Below, in pieces: positions 43,828 to 53,449 of a stretch of 64,000 bases of DNA. Within the stretch, counting starts at the first letter, position 1; every line of letters starts with the position of its first letter. The notes under the pieces were generated by a model, which was not told where the DNA came from, ran no database searches, and saw only the letters and a list, made by a program, of their open reading frames with translations. Location of the stretch: positions 20,438 to 84,437 of the forward strand of contig PBIO01000028.1 of assembly GCA_002720865.1 (NCBI GenBank), written 5' to 3'. This DNA is from Halobacteriovorax sp. Its GTDB lineage: Bacteria; Bdellovibrionota; Bacteriovoracia; Bacteriovoracales; Bacteriovoracaceae. Both the position numbers and the translations under genes were made by a program.

Positions 43828-44739
43828 ATGAATATTAAAAAACTAGAACAAATAGAATCTATTTTAAGTGAAATAGTCCTCGGAAAAGAGCTTGAAGTTA
43901 AACTCTCTTTGGCCTGCCTCTTAAGTAAGGGTCACCTTCTTATAGAAGATGTCCCAGGTGTTGGAAAGACAACTCTGGTCCAGGCCCTTGCAAGGTTATT
44001 AGGCTTTGATATTTCTAGAATCCAGTGCACAAATGACCTACTTCCGGCTGATATTATTGGGACAAATATTTTTATTAAAGAAACTTCTGAGTTTAAGTTC
44101 AAAGAAGGCCCATTAATTAATCATTTTGTCCTGGCCGATGAGCTAAATAGAGCAACCCCAAAAACTCAAAGTGCCCTTTTACAGGCCATGGAAGAGGGAA
44201 GTGTAAGTCATGAACAAGGAACGATTGAATTACCGAGGCCTTTCCTTTTAGTCGCAACACAAAATCCATTCGATCAAATAGGAACCCACTTACTACCAGA
44301 GTCTCAATTGGACAGATTTAGAATGTCTCTCTATCTAGATTTACCTTCTAGGGAAATTGAGAGGAAAATTTTATTACTTCCCGATCGCGATAGAAGGTTT
44401 TTTGATTTAGACCCGGTCGTGAACCAAAATGAGTTTGAGCTCTATCAAGAAGAAGCAATGAAAGTAATACTTAGTGATTCAATTGCAGACTACGCTCTAG
44501 ACTTATTAGAGTATGCACGCTCCCATTGCGAGGAAGGTTTTTTATCTTCGAGGGCAGGTCGAGACCTACTCGTTGTTTCTAAATGTTTTGCTTTTCTTCA
44601 AGGTAGAGATCATGTTTTACCAGAAGACTTGCAAGAAGTTTCACCTTACGTTTGGGGTCATCGCCTCGGTGGGCATAGGGGAGTAAAGTATGGGTCTGAG
44701 ATTGTAAAAGGTATCTTACCCCATGTTAAGCTCAATTAA
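43828..44739 (+). CDS. MoxR-family AAA+ ATPase
   Basis: A 303-aa ATPase with Walker A DVPGVGKTTLVQ, Walker B FVLADELNRATPKTQSALLQ, the sensor-1 Asn in VATQNPFDQIG and the MoxR segment LLPESQLDRFRM. MoxR proteins act as chaperones for maturation of neighbouring gene products. ATG 43828 with GAGG upstream is chosen; the frame continues 19 codons to an ATG at 43771 without a Shine-Dalgarno. It overlaps the DUF58 gene by 17 nt and heads a conserved trio with the DUF58 and transglutaminase genes. Confidence 0.92.
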   Translation: MNIKKLEQIESILSEIVLGKELEVKLSLACLLSKGHLLIEDVPGVGKTTLVQALARLLGFDISRIQCTNDLLPADIIGTNIFIKETSEFKFKEGPLINHFVLADELNRATPKTQSALLQAMEEGSVSHEQGTIELPRPFLLVATQNPFDQIGTHLLPESQLDRFRMSLYLDLPSREIERKILLLPDRDRRFFDLDPVVNQNEFELYQEEAMKVILSDSIADYALDLLEYARSHCEEGFLSSRAGRDLLVVSKCFAFLQGRDHVLPEDLQEVSPYVWGHRLGGHRGVKYGSEIVKGILPHVKLN

Positions 44740-45655
44740 AGAGAGAATTGTTTCTAAAGTCGATGCCGCTACTTCGAATGGAAAAGTTTATATTTTCTTA
44801 ACTAAGAGTGGTGCCTACTTTTGCATCCTAATTCTTATCTTATTTATCATTTCATTATCCTATGCAAACTCTCTAGCCTATCTTTGCAGCTTTTTGTTTT
44901 TCTCAGTTGTTTTTGTAAGCTGTCACTTAACTAATTTTAATCTCTATGGGGTTGAATTTTATCGTTTAAAACTTGCGGACTATTATTTTGAAGATGAAGA
45001 AGCTAAAGCGTTCGCTGGAATAAAAAATACAGGTGAGAAAACTAGATTTGATATAGAGGCAAAGATAATGGACTCCCCATCAAGTTTTGCATCTGAATTA
45101 CGGCCGGGAGAGAGTTATGAGTTGAGCCTTTCATTACCGAAAAGGAAAATGGGGTTGTACAAAATTAGTAGAGGGAATATTAATACGAGTTTTCCATTTG
45201 GAATTTTTAAAAGCTGGAAACCTTTTAAATGGGCAGCAGAGTATTTAGTCATTCCTAGGCCAATCGAAAGACCATTTCCCGGGACTTCGACCAGTAGTAC
45301 AGAGGAAGGCGTAGTGAGAAACTCTTTGCAAAAAGAAGAGTTTTTGGAACATAGAAAATATAGTAATGAAAGCTTACAAAGAATAGATTGGAAACTATTT
45401 GCTAAGCGAGATGAACTATTTCTAAAGGAGTTTGATTCAAGTTCGGGGCTCTGTTTTAACTTTAATGAATCAATGGTTAATGGAAGTAGAAGCGAAGTTT
45501 TAGCCACTCTAACAGGCTGGGTTCTTCGGGCAGAAGAAGCGGGGCTTAGGTACTCATTAAAGGTCAATGGAGTAATTATTGAGTCGAGCTCCGGCAGAGT
45601 ACACTTAGCAAAGTGTTTGAGGGCAATTGTTTTAAAGGGAGGTTATGTTGAATAA
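44723..45655 (+). CDS. DUF58 domain protein
   Basis: A 310-aa membrane protein with two TM helices near the N-terminus (about 27-70) and a beta-rich extracytoplasmic or cytoplasmic part. The DUF58 signature at about 205-235 is FLEHRKYSNESLQRIDWKLF followed by AKRDELFLKEFD. DUF58 proteins are usual MoxR partners, related to von Willebrand type A folds; their role is unsettled. Start within the moxR end, and the next gene starts within its end. Confidence 0.9.
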   Translation: MLSSIKERIVSKVDAATSNGKVYIFLTKSGAYFCILILILFIISLSYANSLAYLCSFLFFSVVFVSCHLTNFNLYGVEFYRLKLADYYFEDEEAKAFAGIKNTGEKTRFDIEAKIMDSPSSFASELRPGESYELSLSLPKRKMGLYKISRGNINTSFPFGIFKSWKPFKWAAEYLVIPRPIERPFPGTSTSSTEEGVVRNSLQKEEFLEHRKYSNESLQRIDWKLFAKRDELFLKEFDSSSGLCFNFNESMVNGSRSEVLATLTGWVLRAEEAGLRYSLKVNGVIIESSSGRVHLAKCLRAIVLKGGYVE

Positions 45656-47600
45656 TCTTCTAACCTCTCTTGGAATGCGAAAAAGTGGTCTTCTTCTCTT
45701 TCTTTTGATTGTGATTCCATCATTTAACCTGAAGCCTTTCGCCATTCAGGTCGTCTCCATAATTGGATTTGTCCTAAGTTGGATTATGGGAGATTTTTTA
45801 GCTAAACAGAGTAAGTATATTTTAACAGCTTGTTCTACCCTTTCTTTTGCACTTGTCTATAGTGAATTCGGAACTTTTCAAGGCCTCGACGCAGCAGTGG
45901 CTCTTCTAACCTTAATTGCCCTAGTTCAAAGTATTAAAATAAACTCAATAAAAGACTTTACTATGTTTGTGGTTATCTGTGAGCTTTTATTCTTGGGACA
46001 ACTACTAAACGAATATTCACTTTGGTACGGGGCCTATATCTTCTTAGTGTCGCTTTTTCTTTTTTATTTATTAGCGAGATTTTATAAAATTGAAAAATCG
46101 ACAGTTGCTCAAGGAAATAGTGAAAGAAAGAACCTCATAATTAAGGTCTTTTATTATTCGGTTCCACTTACGATATTTTTATTCATTGTTTTTCCTAGAT
46201 TACCTCTCGGCAATCTTTTTAGTTTAAAGAAAAAACCGGCCGGCGTAACTGGGTTCACCTCCTCCTTAAGACCTGGAGAAATTGCAAAAGTTGTTCAGGA
46301 TGACAGTACATACTTTAGGGCCAAGATGCCCGAAGGCAAGATAGCTTTCCCTCAGCTTTACTGGAGGGGAGGCGTCCTGACTAAAAACTTAGGCTTCTCT
46401 TGGGATAAAGGAAAGATTAGAAAAGCAAAAGACTATAGAACAAAAAAGAGCGTTGATTTTGAGTATACAATAAATATGTCAACTCTTGAGAGCGCACCTT
46501 TGTTTCACTTAAAGGGAACTAGGCGCTTTAAAGATACTTCTCCTGGACATCGTATCCCTGAAGCAGGAGGAATAGTATTTTTTCACCCCTATGCTAATCA
46601 TAAAGGGAGGTATTCTGGAGAGTACGCGGGCCTTGCCGATGAATGGTTGATTGCCAAAGATGAGGCTAGGTACTTAGAGTTAGACTCCAATATCTCTTCA
46701 AAAATTATTGATTTTGCAAAAAGGTTTAATACAGACGATCCTGGTAAAACTTATCAAAATATTTTAAATCATTTTAGGACGTCAAAATTTTCTTACACAT
46801 TAAAGCCAGGAGAGCAAAACTTAGAGACATTTCTTTTTGAAAATAAAAAAGGGTTTTGTGAGCATTTTGCCTCAGCAGCAGCTATTTTGCTAAGGGCGAA
46901 TGGTGTCCCAAGTCGGATAATTATTGGGTTTCATGGAGGCCTTTATAACCCCAGTGGAGGATATTTTCAGGTTAGAGGACAGGATGCACATGCTTGGCTA
47001 GAGTATTGGAATGGAAGTTCATGGAAACGAGGGGACCCAACTAATGTGGTTGCACCAGAGAGGATAAACTTTGGTTCGGAGGGTTTTCTACTAAGGTCGC
47101 AGATTCCTGCGGGGATGCAATTGAAAGACTTTATGGGTATTCGTAAAAATGCTTTTTTACGAAGGGCTTTTTTCTTAGCAGACTCTCTTTATAATCAATT
47201 AAATCAGAAGTTTTTGGAGTATGACTCTAGGGCACAAAGAGAGCTCTTTAAGTTGTCGAATTTGAGAAGATATTCAAGGGTGATTCTTCTTTCAATCTGC
47301 CTGTTAACTCTTTTAGTTTTCTTTTACTTTTGGAGCCTAAAACTTAAGGGAGATATCGATCCCGTAGACAAAGCTTATGCGAAATTTCTCAAGAAACTGG
47401 AGAAAGCGGGGATCTTACGAGGGATTTCAGAGGGGTCCTTAAGCTTAGAAAAGCGTTTACCGTCCTCATGGCCTAGTTTTAGGGATAGTGCGGAAATTCT
47501 CTCCCTATATCGAGAAATTAAATATGCTGAAAAAGAGCATAAAATTGACTTATTCTTAACCAAAACAAGACGCTTTCAGCCTGCCAAAATTGATAAATAA
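45645..47600 (+). CDS. Transglutaminase-like membrane protein (DUF3488/TgpA type)
   Basis: A 651-aa protein with an N-terminal block of about six TM helices (to residue 185), a periplasmic transglutaminase-like domain (about 380-470) and a TM near 550 with a C-terminal cytoplasmic tail. The triad is complete: Cys in NKKGFCEHFASAAAILLR, His in GQDAHAWLEYW and Asp in KRGDPTNVV. Same layout as Pseudomonas TgpA, which acts on cell-envelope proteins and is encoded with MoxR and DUF58. GGAGG precedes the ATG. Confidence 0.92.
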   Translation: MLNNLLTSLGMRKSGLLLFLLIVIPSFNLKPFAIQVVSIIGFVLSWIMGDFLAKQSKYILTACSTLSFALVYSEFGTFQGLDAAVALLTLIALVQSIKINSIKDFTMFVVICELLFLGQLLNEYSLWYGAYIFLVSLFLFYLLARFYKIEKSTVAQGNSERKNLIIKVFYYSVPLTIFLFIVFPRLPLGNLFSLKKKPAGVTGFTSSLRPGEIAKVVQDDSTYFRAKMPEGKIAFPQLYWRGGVLTKNLGFSWDKGKIRKAKDYRTKKSVDFEYTINMSTLESAPLFHLKGTRRFKDTSPGHRIPEAGGIVFFHPYANHKGRYSGEYAGLADEWLIAKDEARYLELDSNISSKIIDFAKRFNTDDPGKTYQNILNHFRTSKFSYTLKPGEQNLETFLFENKKGFCEHFASAAAILLRANGVPSRIIIGFHGGLYNPSGGYFQVRGQDAHAWLEYWNGSSWKRGDPTNVVAPERINFGSEGFLLRSQIPAGMQLKDFMGIRKNAFLRRAFFLADSLYNQLNQKFLEYDSRAQRELFKLSNLRRYSRVILLSICLLTLLVFFYFWSLKLKGDIDPVDKAYAKFLKKLEKAGILRGISEGSLSLEKRLPSSWPSFRDSAEILSLYREIKYAEKEHKIDLFLTKTRRFQPAKIDK

Positions 47601-47616
47601 AGGCTATAATCTGCTG

Positions 47617-48213
47617 ATGAAAATCTGGATCGGAATAATAGGCTTATTTTTTTGTTTAAGTGGCTTTGCCCAAACAACTTTACTTTTTGTAGGGGACTCC
47701 TTAACTGAAGGCTATGGAGTACCTAAGGAAAAGTCTTACCCAAGTTTGGTCACTCAGAAGTTAAGTAAAAAAGGAAAGAAAATAAAGTTATTAAACGGAA
47801 GTGTAAGTGGCTCAACCACTGCTTCTGGTATGAGCAGACTTCGCTGGTTCATGAAAGCTAAACCGGACTTTTTATTTTTAGCCCTAGGTGCAAATGATGG
47901 ACTTAGAGGAATTAAATTAAGTGAGTCAGAAAAAAATCTAAGAGAAATAATAGTACTTGCGAAGTCAAAGAGTATTAAAGTCATATTAGCTGGGATGCTT
48001 CTTCCAACAAATTATGGGGAAAAATATCGTTCTGAGTTTGAGGAAATGTTTAAAAAACTCGAAAAAGAGCACGCCATTCATAGGATTCCTTTTTTGCTAG
48101 AAGGTGTAGGTGGTGAAGCTCGTTATAATCAAGATGATGGTATACATCCCAATGAAAAGGGACATGAGCTTATTGCCGATACGGTCTTAAAAACTCTGGA
48201 GCCGCTATTATGA
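47617..48213 (+). CDS. tesA: SGNH-fold esterase/lysophospholipase TesA
   Basis: A 198-aa protein with signal peptide MKIWIGIIGLFFCLSGFA. SGNH blocks are all present: block I LLFVGDSLTEGYG with the Ser nucleophile, Gly in SGSTTASG, block III GANDGLRG, and block V DGIHPNEKGHELIAD with Asp and His. It is a periplasmic acyl-CoA thioesterase I/arylesterase-like enzyme. In E. coli tesA is next to ybbA-ybbP, and the same order holds here. ATG 47617 gives a clean signal; the frame opens at TTG 47590. It overlaps ybbA by 4 nt. Confidence 0.92.
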   Translation: MKIWIGIIGLFFCLSGFAQTTLLFVGDSLTEGYGVPKEKSYPSLVTQKLSKKGKKIKLLNGSVSGSTTASGMSRLRWFMKAKPDFLFLALGANDGLRGIKLSESEKNLREIIVLAKSKSIKVILAGMLLPTNYGEKYRSEFEEMFKKLEKEHAIHRIPFLLEGVGGEARYNQDDGIHPNEKGHELIADTVLKTLEPLL

Positions 48214-48875
48214 TCTTAGATGTTCAATCTCTCCGTAAGACTTATCAGCAAGGACCCAAAAAAATTGAGGTTATAAGAGATTTAAGCTTAACCTTAGAAA
48301 AAGGAAAGACTCTTGCCATTCTTGGTCAAAGCGGATCTGGGAAATCTACATTATTATCTCTGCTTAGTGGTTTAGATCAGCCTGAAGAAGGGAGTATTAA
48401 GTTAGACGGAGTTGATTTGTCTAACCTGGATGAAAAAAGTTTAACCAACTTAAGGGCCCAAAAGATAGGTATAATTTTTCAAAATTTTCATCTATTACCT
48501 CATTTGAATGCCCTCGAGAATATTGCCCTTTCTCTTGAAATCTTAAAGAAAGAAAATGCCAAAGCGGAAGCGCTTAAATGGATTGAAAAAGTGGGGCTCT
48601 TGGATCGAAAGGATCACTTTCCCGACCAGCTTAGTGGCGGAGAAAAGCAACGAATTGCTATCGCGAGAGCTTTGGCGATTGGGCCAGATATCATTTTGGC
48701 GGACGAACCGAGTGGAAGCCTAGATGAAGAAACCGGAAATAAAGTTATGAACCTTATTTTTGGTTTAGTTAAAGAAGAGGGAAGCACATTGATTCTTGTA
48801 ACTCATAATAAAGAATTAGCAAAAGAGTGTGAGAGAACTGTAAAGCTTATTGGCGGTAAGCTCGATGAGGTTTAA
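48210..48875 (+). CDS. ybbA: ABC transporter ATP-binding protein YbbA (LolD/MacB type)
   Basis: A 221-aa ATPase: Walker A GQSGSGKST, Q-loop IIFQNFHLLPH, signature LSGGEKQRIAIARAL, Walker B IILADEPSGSLD and His in LVTHNKELA. It belongs to the MacB/LolD group of mechanotransmission ABC systems, which do not transport through the membrane directly. Partner is the large permease that starts on the next base; the same pair follows tesA in E. coli. Confidence 0.93.
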   Translation: MILDVQSLRKTYQQGPKKIEVIRDLSLTLEKGKTLAILGQSGSGKSTLLSLLSGLDQPEEGSIKLDGVDLSNLDEKSLTNLRAQKIGIIFQNFHLLPHLNALENIALSLEILKKENAKAEALKWIEKVGLLDRKDHFPDQLSGGEKQRIAIARALAIGPDIILADEPSGSLDEETGNKVMNLIFGLVKEEGSTLILVTHNKELAKECERTVKLIGGKLDEV

Positions 48876-51401
48876 GTGCTTTTAAAACTCGCCTTTAGGG
48901 AATTTAGTAATAGAAGAAAGTTTACAACGATTTTCTTATTGAATATCGCCTTTGGACTTTGTGGTCTAATGCTCATGCAGCACTTTCGGGTCAGTTTTGA
49001 TCAGGTCCTCGAGGGAAGAGCAAAAAATATTTTAGGGGCTGATCTTGCCATCGAAGGTAGGGGAAGTGTCCCCGAAAATAAAATTGAAAAGGTTAAAAAA
49101 GAGCTTGGACCGAGCGCTCAAATCAAAAAGAATATTGGGATGTTCACCATGGCCAGCCATAAGAAGGCTACTCGGCTTGTGTGGTTTTCTGGTCTCGAGG
49201 ATGGGTTTCCTTTCTATGGCGGTTTAGAGCTAGAAGGCGGAGGGAAGTACCCACAAAATATTAAGCTTGGGAAAAATGAAGTTTGGATTTATCCCGAGCT
49301 CAAAATCCAATTGGGGCTAAAAGTCGGAGATGAAATTGGGATAGGCGCAGCTAAATATAAGGTCGCTGATATTATCTCAAAAGATCATGGACAAACTTTT
49401 CAAATGGGAGCCATGGCTCCCAAAATTATTGTCAATTTAAAGGATCTCAATTCTGCAGACTTGATAAAAAAAGGCTCTAGTGTTTGGTATGGTTATTACT
49501 TTAAAGTTCAAAAGAATCAAAAAGAATTAAAATCTTTGAAAGCGAGCTTTACCGAAATTTTAAATGATAATTCCAAAAGAGTTAAAACTCCAAAGAACGC
49601 TAGTGACAATGTAGGTAGGGTCGTCAATTATTTAAATGATTTTTTAGGACTAGTAAGTTTAGTGGCACTCTTTTTAGCCACAGTAGGTGCTTTCTATTTA
49701 TATCGTAGCTATTTAAGCGAACAAAAATATAGTTTTGCAACTTTGCATTCACTTGGATTAGCAAAGAGTTCTATCTTTAAGCTATATAGCTTACATTTGT
49801 TGATCCTCGGGTTTATGGGAAGTTTACTTGCCGTCGTGATCGTCTTCGGGTTGACACCATTAATATTGAGTTTCCTTGGAGATGCAGTTCCCTTAAAGCT
49901 ATCTTATGTCTTAGATCCAAAAGCAATTGTCCTTGGCTTTTTAGTAGGTGTAGGGGGCTGTTTGTTTATAGGAATTCCTCTTATTATTCAAAGAGTCAGT
50001 CAAAACTCTGGGAATCCCTTTCACGGACTTGGAGTTGAGAGCCTTAGCTTAGGACTTGTGGACGCCCTACTTTTTGCACCTTGGTGTATCTATTATTGCT
50101 TCCTTTCCGTTTATGTCAGCAATAGTATAAGAGTAGGATTAATTTTTTCGGCTATCTTTCTTGGAATTAGCGCTATTATTTTCCCTGTTTTTATTTGGGT
50201 GGTAACCTGGATATCAAATCGAGAGTTAAGTTTCTCGCTGCGGTTTATTTTTAGAGATTTTAAAAGGTTTAAAACCTCCAGTGTTACGATCTTTTTAAGC
50301 TTAGTTCTTGGCTCTCTTTTATTAACCTTAATTCCAAATCTTGAAAGCTCGCTTTTGCAGGAAGTTGAAAGGCCCGAAGATGGGAAGCTACCGAGCCTTT
50401 TCTTGTTTGATATTCAAGAAGAACAAGTGAGTCCATTGGTAAAAAAACTTGAAGAAGAAAAGACTCCTTTGAAGGCCATCACTCCCATGATTAGGGCCCG
50501 TCTTTTAGAAATTAATGGAAAGAGAGTCGAGGTCTCACTAGAAAGGGGTCTTACTAGAGAGGAGCAAAGAGAACGCCGGTTTAGAAATAGGGGGGTCAAT
50601 TTGACTTACCGAGATGAACTAGGGGCCGGAGAAAAAATTATAGAAGGAAAATATTTTACCTCTAAATATAGTGGGGAAGGTGTTCCTGAGATTAGCGTCG
50701 AAAAAAGGTATGCCACAAGACTTGGAATAGGACTAGGAGACAAACTAGGCTTTGAAGTTTTAGGGATGCCTGTGGAGGGGCTTGTCACATCTCTTAGAAG
50801 TGTTCAGTGGACCACTTTTATGCCTAACTTCTTTATCGTCTTTCAGCCTGGTGTATTAGATGATGCCCCTAAAACTTTTCTGGGAGTTATTGGTGCCCTC
50901 AGTGGAAAAAATAGAGATGAGGTTATGCTTTCGTTATATAACCTCTTTCCAAATATAAGTTCAGTTGATGTGACGAGATTGATTAAAAGAATTCTCGTTT
51001 TGTTAAACCAAATGAAAGGAGCCTTGCAGGGAATGAGTTTTCTTTCTGTTCTAGTGGGCTTCTTTGTGGTCAGCGCCCTAGTTGGGCACCAGGCAAATGC
51101 CAGGAAAAAAGATTGGGCCCTATTAAAAACTCTAGGCTTTTCATTCGAGGACCTACGAAAGATTCAACTCTATTCAATTCTATTATTGACCGGTGGCGGT
51201 ACCTTATTAGGTGTGCTGTTGAGCTATTTTGTCGGGTACCTACTAAGCTACTTTTTCTTTGACGGTTTATGGAGACCCCCTGTACTAACGCCTTTTGTAA
51301 CTTGGATTTCGTTAACTGGTTTTGGCGTTTTTGTCGCGGAGCTGGCAGTTAGAAAAGTTATGAGGGTTAAACCCGCAATTCTTTTACAGGAAGCTCGCTA
51401 G
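48876..51401 (+). CDS. ybbP: Large ABC permease YbbP (FtsX-like)
   Basis: An 841-aa permease starting at GTG 48876, directly after ybbA. N-terminal TM, a periplasmic MacB-like domain (about 45-240), three TMs with an FtsX segment (about 250-360), further TMs, a second periplasmic domain (about 480-690) and a final FtsX block (about 700-830). The double FtsX arrangement and length (E. coli YbbP is 804) are typical. Probably extracts or releases a lipid or lipoprotein substrate at the inner membrane, perhaps with TesA; the substrate is unknown. Confidence 0.92.
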   Translation: MLLKLAFREFSNRRKFTTIFLLNIAFGLCGLMLMQHFRVSFDQVLEGRAKNILGADLAIEGRGSVPENKIEKVKKELGPSAQIKKNIGMFTMASHKKATRLVWFSGLEDGFPFYGGLELEGGGKYPQNIKLGKNEVWIYPELKIQLGLKVGDEIGIGAAKYKVADIISKDHGQTFQMGAMAPKIIVNLKDLNSADLIKKGSSVWYGYYFKVQKNQKELKSLKASFTEILNDNSKRVKTPKNASDNVGRVVNYLNDFLGLVSLVALFLATVGAFYLYRSYLSEQKYSFATLHSLGLAKSSIFKLYSLHLLILGFMGSLLAVVIVFGLTPLILSFLGDAVPLKLSYVLDPKAIVLGFLVGVGGCLFIGIPLIIQRVSQNSGNPFHGLGVESLSLGLVDALLFAPWCIYYCFLSVYVSNSIRVGLIFSAIFLGISAIIFPVFIWVVTWISNRELSFSLRFIFRDFKRFKTSSVTIFLSLVLGSLLLTLIPNLESSLLQEVERPEDGKLPSLFLFDIQEEQVSPLVKKLEEEKTPLKAITPMIRARLLEINGKRVEVSLERGLTREEQRERRFRNRGVNLTYRDELGAGEKIIEGKYFTSKYSGEGVPEISVEKRYATRLGIGLGDKLGFEVLGMPVEGLVTSLRSVQWTTFMPNFFIVFQPGVLDDAPKTFLGVIGALSGKNRDEVMLSLYNLFPNISSVDVTRLIKRILVLLNQMKGALQGMSFLSVLVGFFVVSALVGHQANARKKDWALLKTLGFSFEDLRKIQLYSILLLTGGGTLLGVLLSYFVGYLLSYFFFDGLWRPPVLTPFVTWISLTGFGVFVAELAVRKVMRVKPAILLQEAR

Positions 51402-51417
51402 GGCTTAAAATACCAAC

Positions 51418-52131
51418 ATGCAAATTATAAAAGCTCAAAATGTTTCTAAAAATTATGGCAGTCTGACTGCACTACAAGGTCTAAGTTTAACAGTAGAGGA
51501 AGGCTCTGCTTTTGCACTTCTAGGGCCCAACGGTGCCGGTAAAACAACTTTCGTGAGGGCCTTACTAGGACTTACAAAATGTGGCGGCGACTTAAAGCTT
51601 CAAGAACTTGACGTAAGTGATAAAAATGCGAGGCAAGGACTGGCCTATCTACCAGAAAAGTTTAATTTCTTTTCTTACTATACGGTTGAATCTGTTTTGT
51701 CTTTTTATGGAAAAATGCAGGGGCTGAATGGCTCAGCTCTTAGGGAAGCAATTGAAAAGGCCTTAGACGCTTTAAATATTACGGAACTAAGAGGTAAGAG
51801 AATGGATAACTTGTCTAAAGGACAAGTGCAAAGAACCGGACTTGCAAACCTTTTGATGGGTGAGAATAAAATTTTAATTTTAGATGAGCCTTTCTCTGGC
51901 TTAGATCCCATTGGAATCAAAGAGCTAAAAGACTTAATAAATAATCTTAAGAATCAAGGGAAAACAATTTTTATAAATTCCCATATCCTTAGTGAAATGG
52001 AACAAATCTGTGATCAAGTTGCCATATTAAATAAAGGGCATTGTTTGGTTCAAGGAAGCTTGAGCGAGGTAAAAGGAAGCAAGTCCTTAGAAGATGCTTT
52101 TTATGATTTAGTAAAAGGAGATGATAAATGA
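51418..52131 (+). CDS. ABC transporter ATP-binding protein, NosF/NatA-like
   Basis: A 237-aa ATPase with Walker A GPNGAGKTT, a signature LSKGQVQRTGLANLL (LSKGQ rather than LSGGQ), Walker B ILILDEPFSGLDP and His in INSHILSEMEQ. The C-terminal part is the short regulatory tail of this export subfamily. It overlaps the permease gene by 4 nt. NosF-type ATPases work with NosY in copper-enzyme maturation, and a cytochrome c lies three genes on, but the match to NosF specifically is only suggestive. Confidence 0.92.
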   Translation: MQIIKAQNVSKNYGSLTALQGLSLTVEEGSAFALLGPNGAGKTTFVRALLGLTKCGGDLKLQELDVSDKNARQGLAYLPEKFNFFSYYTVESVLSFYGKMQGLNGSALREAIEKALDALNITELRGKRMDNLSKGQVQRTGLANLLMGENKILILDEPFSGLDPIGIKELKDLINNLKNQGKTIFINSHILSEMEQICDQVAILNKGHCLVQGSLSEVKGSKSLEDAFYDLVKGDDK

Positions 52132-52940
52132 GAAAATTTCAACTCCTTTTATTGAATACAATTCAAAAAGAGTTTCGTTCTAAAACGCTTCTTTTGGTTT
52201 CTATATTTACAGTTGTGATAATCTTCTTAACTAATTCACTCTTAAGCTATTTATCCGGTGAAATTCTTAGTCAGATAGGAGCTGAAGGAGCGGCTCAAGG
52301 CTCAACTCAAGCTCTCGTCTTCATCATAAACAAATTCACTTCTCTTTTGGCCATTGTTTTTGGAGTGAACTGTATAAAGTCAGATATTGAAAACAATGTG
52401 GCTCCACTTATGCTTTCTTTTCCCGTTTCAAGAATGGAGTATATTCTTTCACGAGTTCTTGGAAGCTGGATAATAGTCACTATTTATTATTTTGTTTCAG
52501 TAATAATAGCTCAAATTCTATTAAGCTCTTCAGTGGGAAGCTTGATTGGCGGCCCTCACCTTTTAGGAGCTATGTTTTTTACCGCTCTAAGTAATCTAGT
52601 CGTTATTTTGGTAGCCTCTTTTATGGGGCTGCATATGCCAAAGATTATGGCTTTTATTATGACCTCTTTATTTTCAGTTTTGGTTACCGCCAGCAATGGA
52701 TACTTTAAATCCAAAGATTGGAGCACGATGACTGAAGAGATGAATGTCTTTAAAGGAGTAGGACTTGGTATACATGCGATTTTTCCAAGAATTGGAAATA
52801 TCGACGATATTGGAAGAAGTATTCTTTTAAAAGTCGAGGATATGGCCTTTAATATTCCAATGGAACTAGGGCATTACTTAGTTACATTGATATTGTTTTT
52901 TAGTTTTTTCTATTTAATTTTTAGTAGAAGGGAAATTTAG
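52128..52940 (+). CDS. ABC-2 type permease, NosY-like
   Basis: A 270-aa membrane protein with six TM helices (first at about 22-45, last at about 245-265) and the ABC-2 layout, including the segment NVAPLMLSFPVSRMEYILSR between TM2 and TM3 as in NosY and other ABC-2 exporters. The start ATG overlaps the ATPase stop (ATGA). Substrate unknown. Next gene follows after 23 nt, so the unit probably continues. Confidence 0.88.
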   Translation: MRKFQLLLLNTIQKEFRSKTLLLVSIFTVVIIFLTNSLLSYLSGEILSQIGAEGAAQGSTQALVFIINKFTSLLAIVFGVNCIKSDIENNVAPLMLSFPVSRMEYILSRVLGSWIIVTIYYFVSVIIAQILLSSSVGSLIGGPHLLGAMFFTALSNLVVILVASFMGLHMPKIMAFIMTSLFSVLVTASNGYFKSKDWSTMTEEMNVFKGVGLGIHAIFPRIGNIDDIGRSILLKVEDMAFNIPMELGHYLVTLILFFSFFYLIFSRREI

Positions 52941-52963
52941 GAAGGTTCCCTTAAAGGAAAAAT

Positions 52964-53449
52964 ATGAAGAAGTACTTTTTATTACCAATCATTGCTTTAC
53001 TATTTTCAACCACTCTTCTGGCTAAAGGTGTCACGGTGTTTATAGACCTATCACCGGCCGGATCTTTTGAGGCCAAGGCAAAATCCGTTAAAGGAAAGGC
53101 CGTCGTAAAAGGGGATTCTGTAGTTGCAGAAAACTTAACTGTCAGCGTTAAGAAGCTGAAAACTGGTTTAGATCTTCGTGACGATCACCTAAAAAAGAAA
53201 CTTAATAGTAAGAAATACCCCAAAATTAAGATGGTTAAGGCCGTAGGAAAAGGCGGCAAGGGAACGGCTCTTTTTGATATTCGAGGCGTGAAAGGCAAGG
53301 TACCATTTACTTATAAAAAAGTTGATTCTAAGTATATGAAAGCTGACTTCAAGATTAACTTGAAGAAGTTTAAATTTGAAGGAATCAAATATATGGGTGT
53401 TGGTGTAAAGGATAACGTTCGCATTGAAGCTTTTATTAGATACAAATAA
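52964..53449 (+). CDS. YceI-like secreted lipocalin-fold protein
   Basis: A 161-aa protein with signal peptide MKKYFLLPIIALLFSTTLLA. The mature part has the YceI pattern: an early strand FIDLSPAGSFEAKAK, then LDLRDDHLKKKLNSKKYPKI and a closing strand with GVGVKDNVRIEAFI. It is short and strongly basic compared with usual YceI (about 170-190 aa). YceI barrels bind isoprenoid-like lipids in the periplasm. GGAAA precedes the ATG. The next gene overlaps its end by 26 nt. Confidence 0.8.
   Translation: MKKYFLLPIIALLFSTTLLAKGVTVFIDLSPAGSFEAKAKSVKGKAVVKGDSVVAENLTVSVKKLKTGLDLRDDHLKKKLNSKKYPKIKMVKAVGKGGKGTALFDIRGVKGKVPFTYKKVDSKYMKADFKINLKKFKFEGIKYMGVGVKDNVRIEAFIRYK

Noticed and set aside
45115..45567. 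A 150-codon minus-strand frame inside the DUF58 gene
   Set aside because: Antisense to the conserved DUF58 motif; no Shine-Dalgarno.
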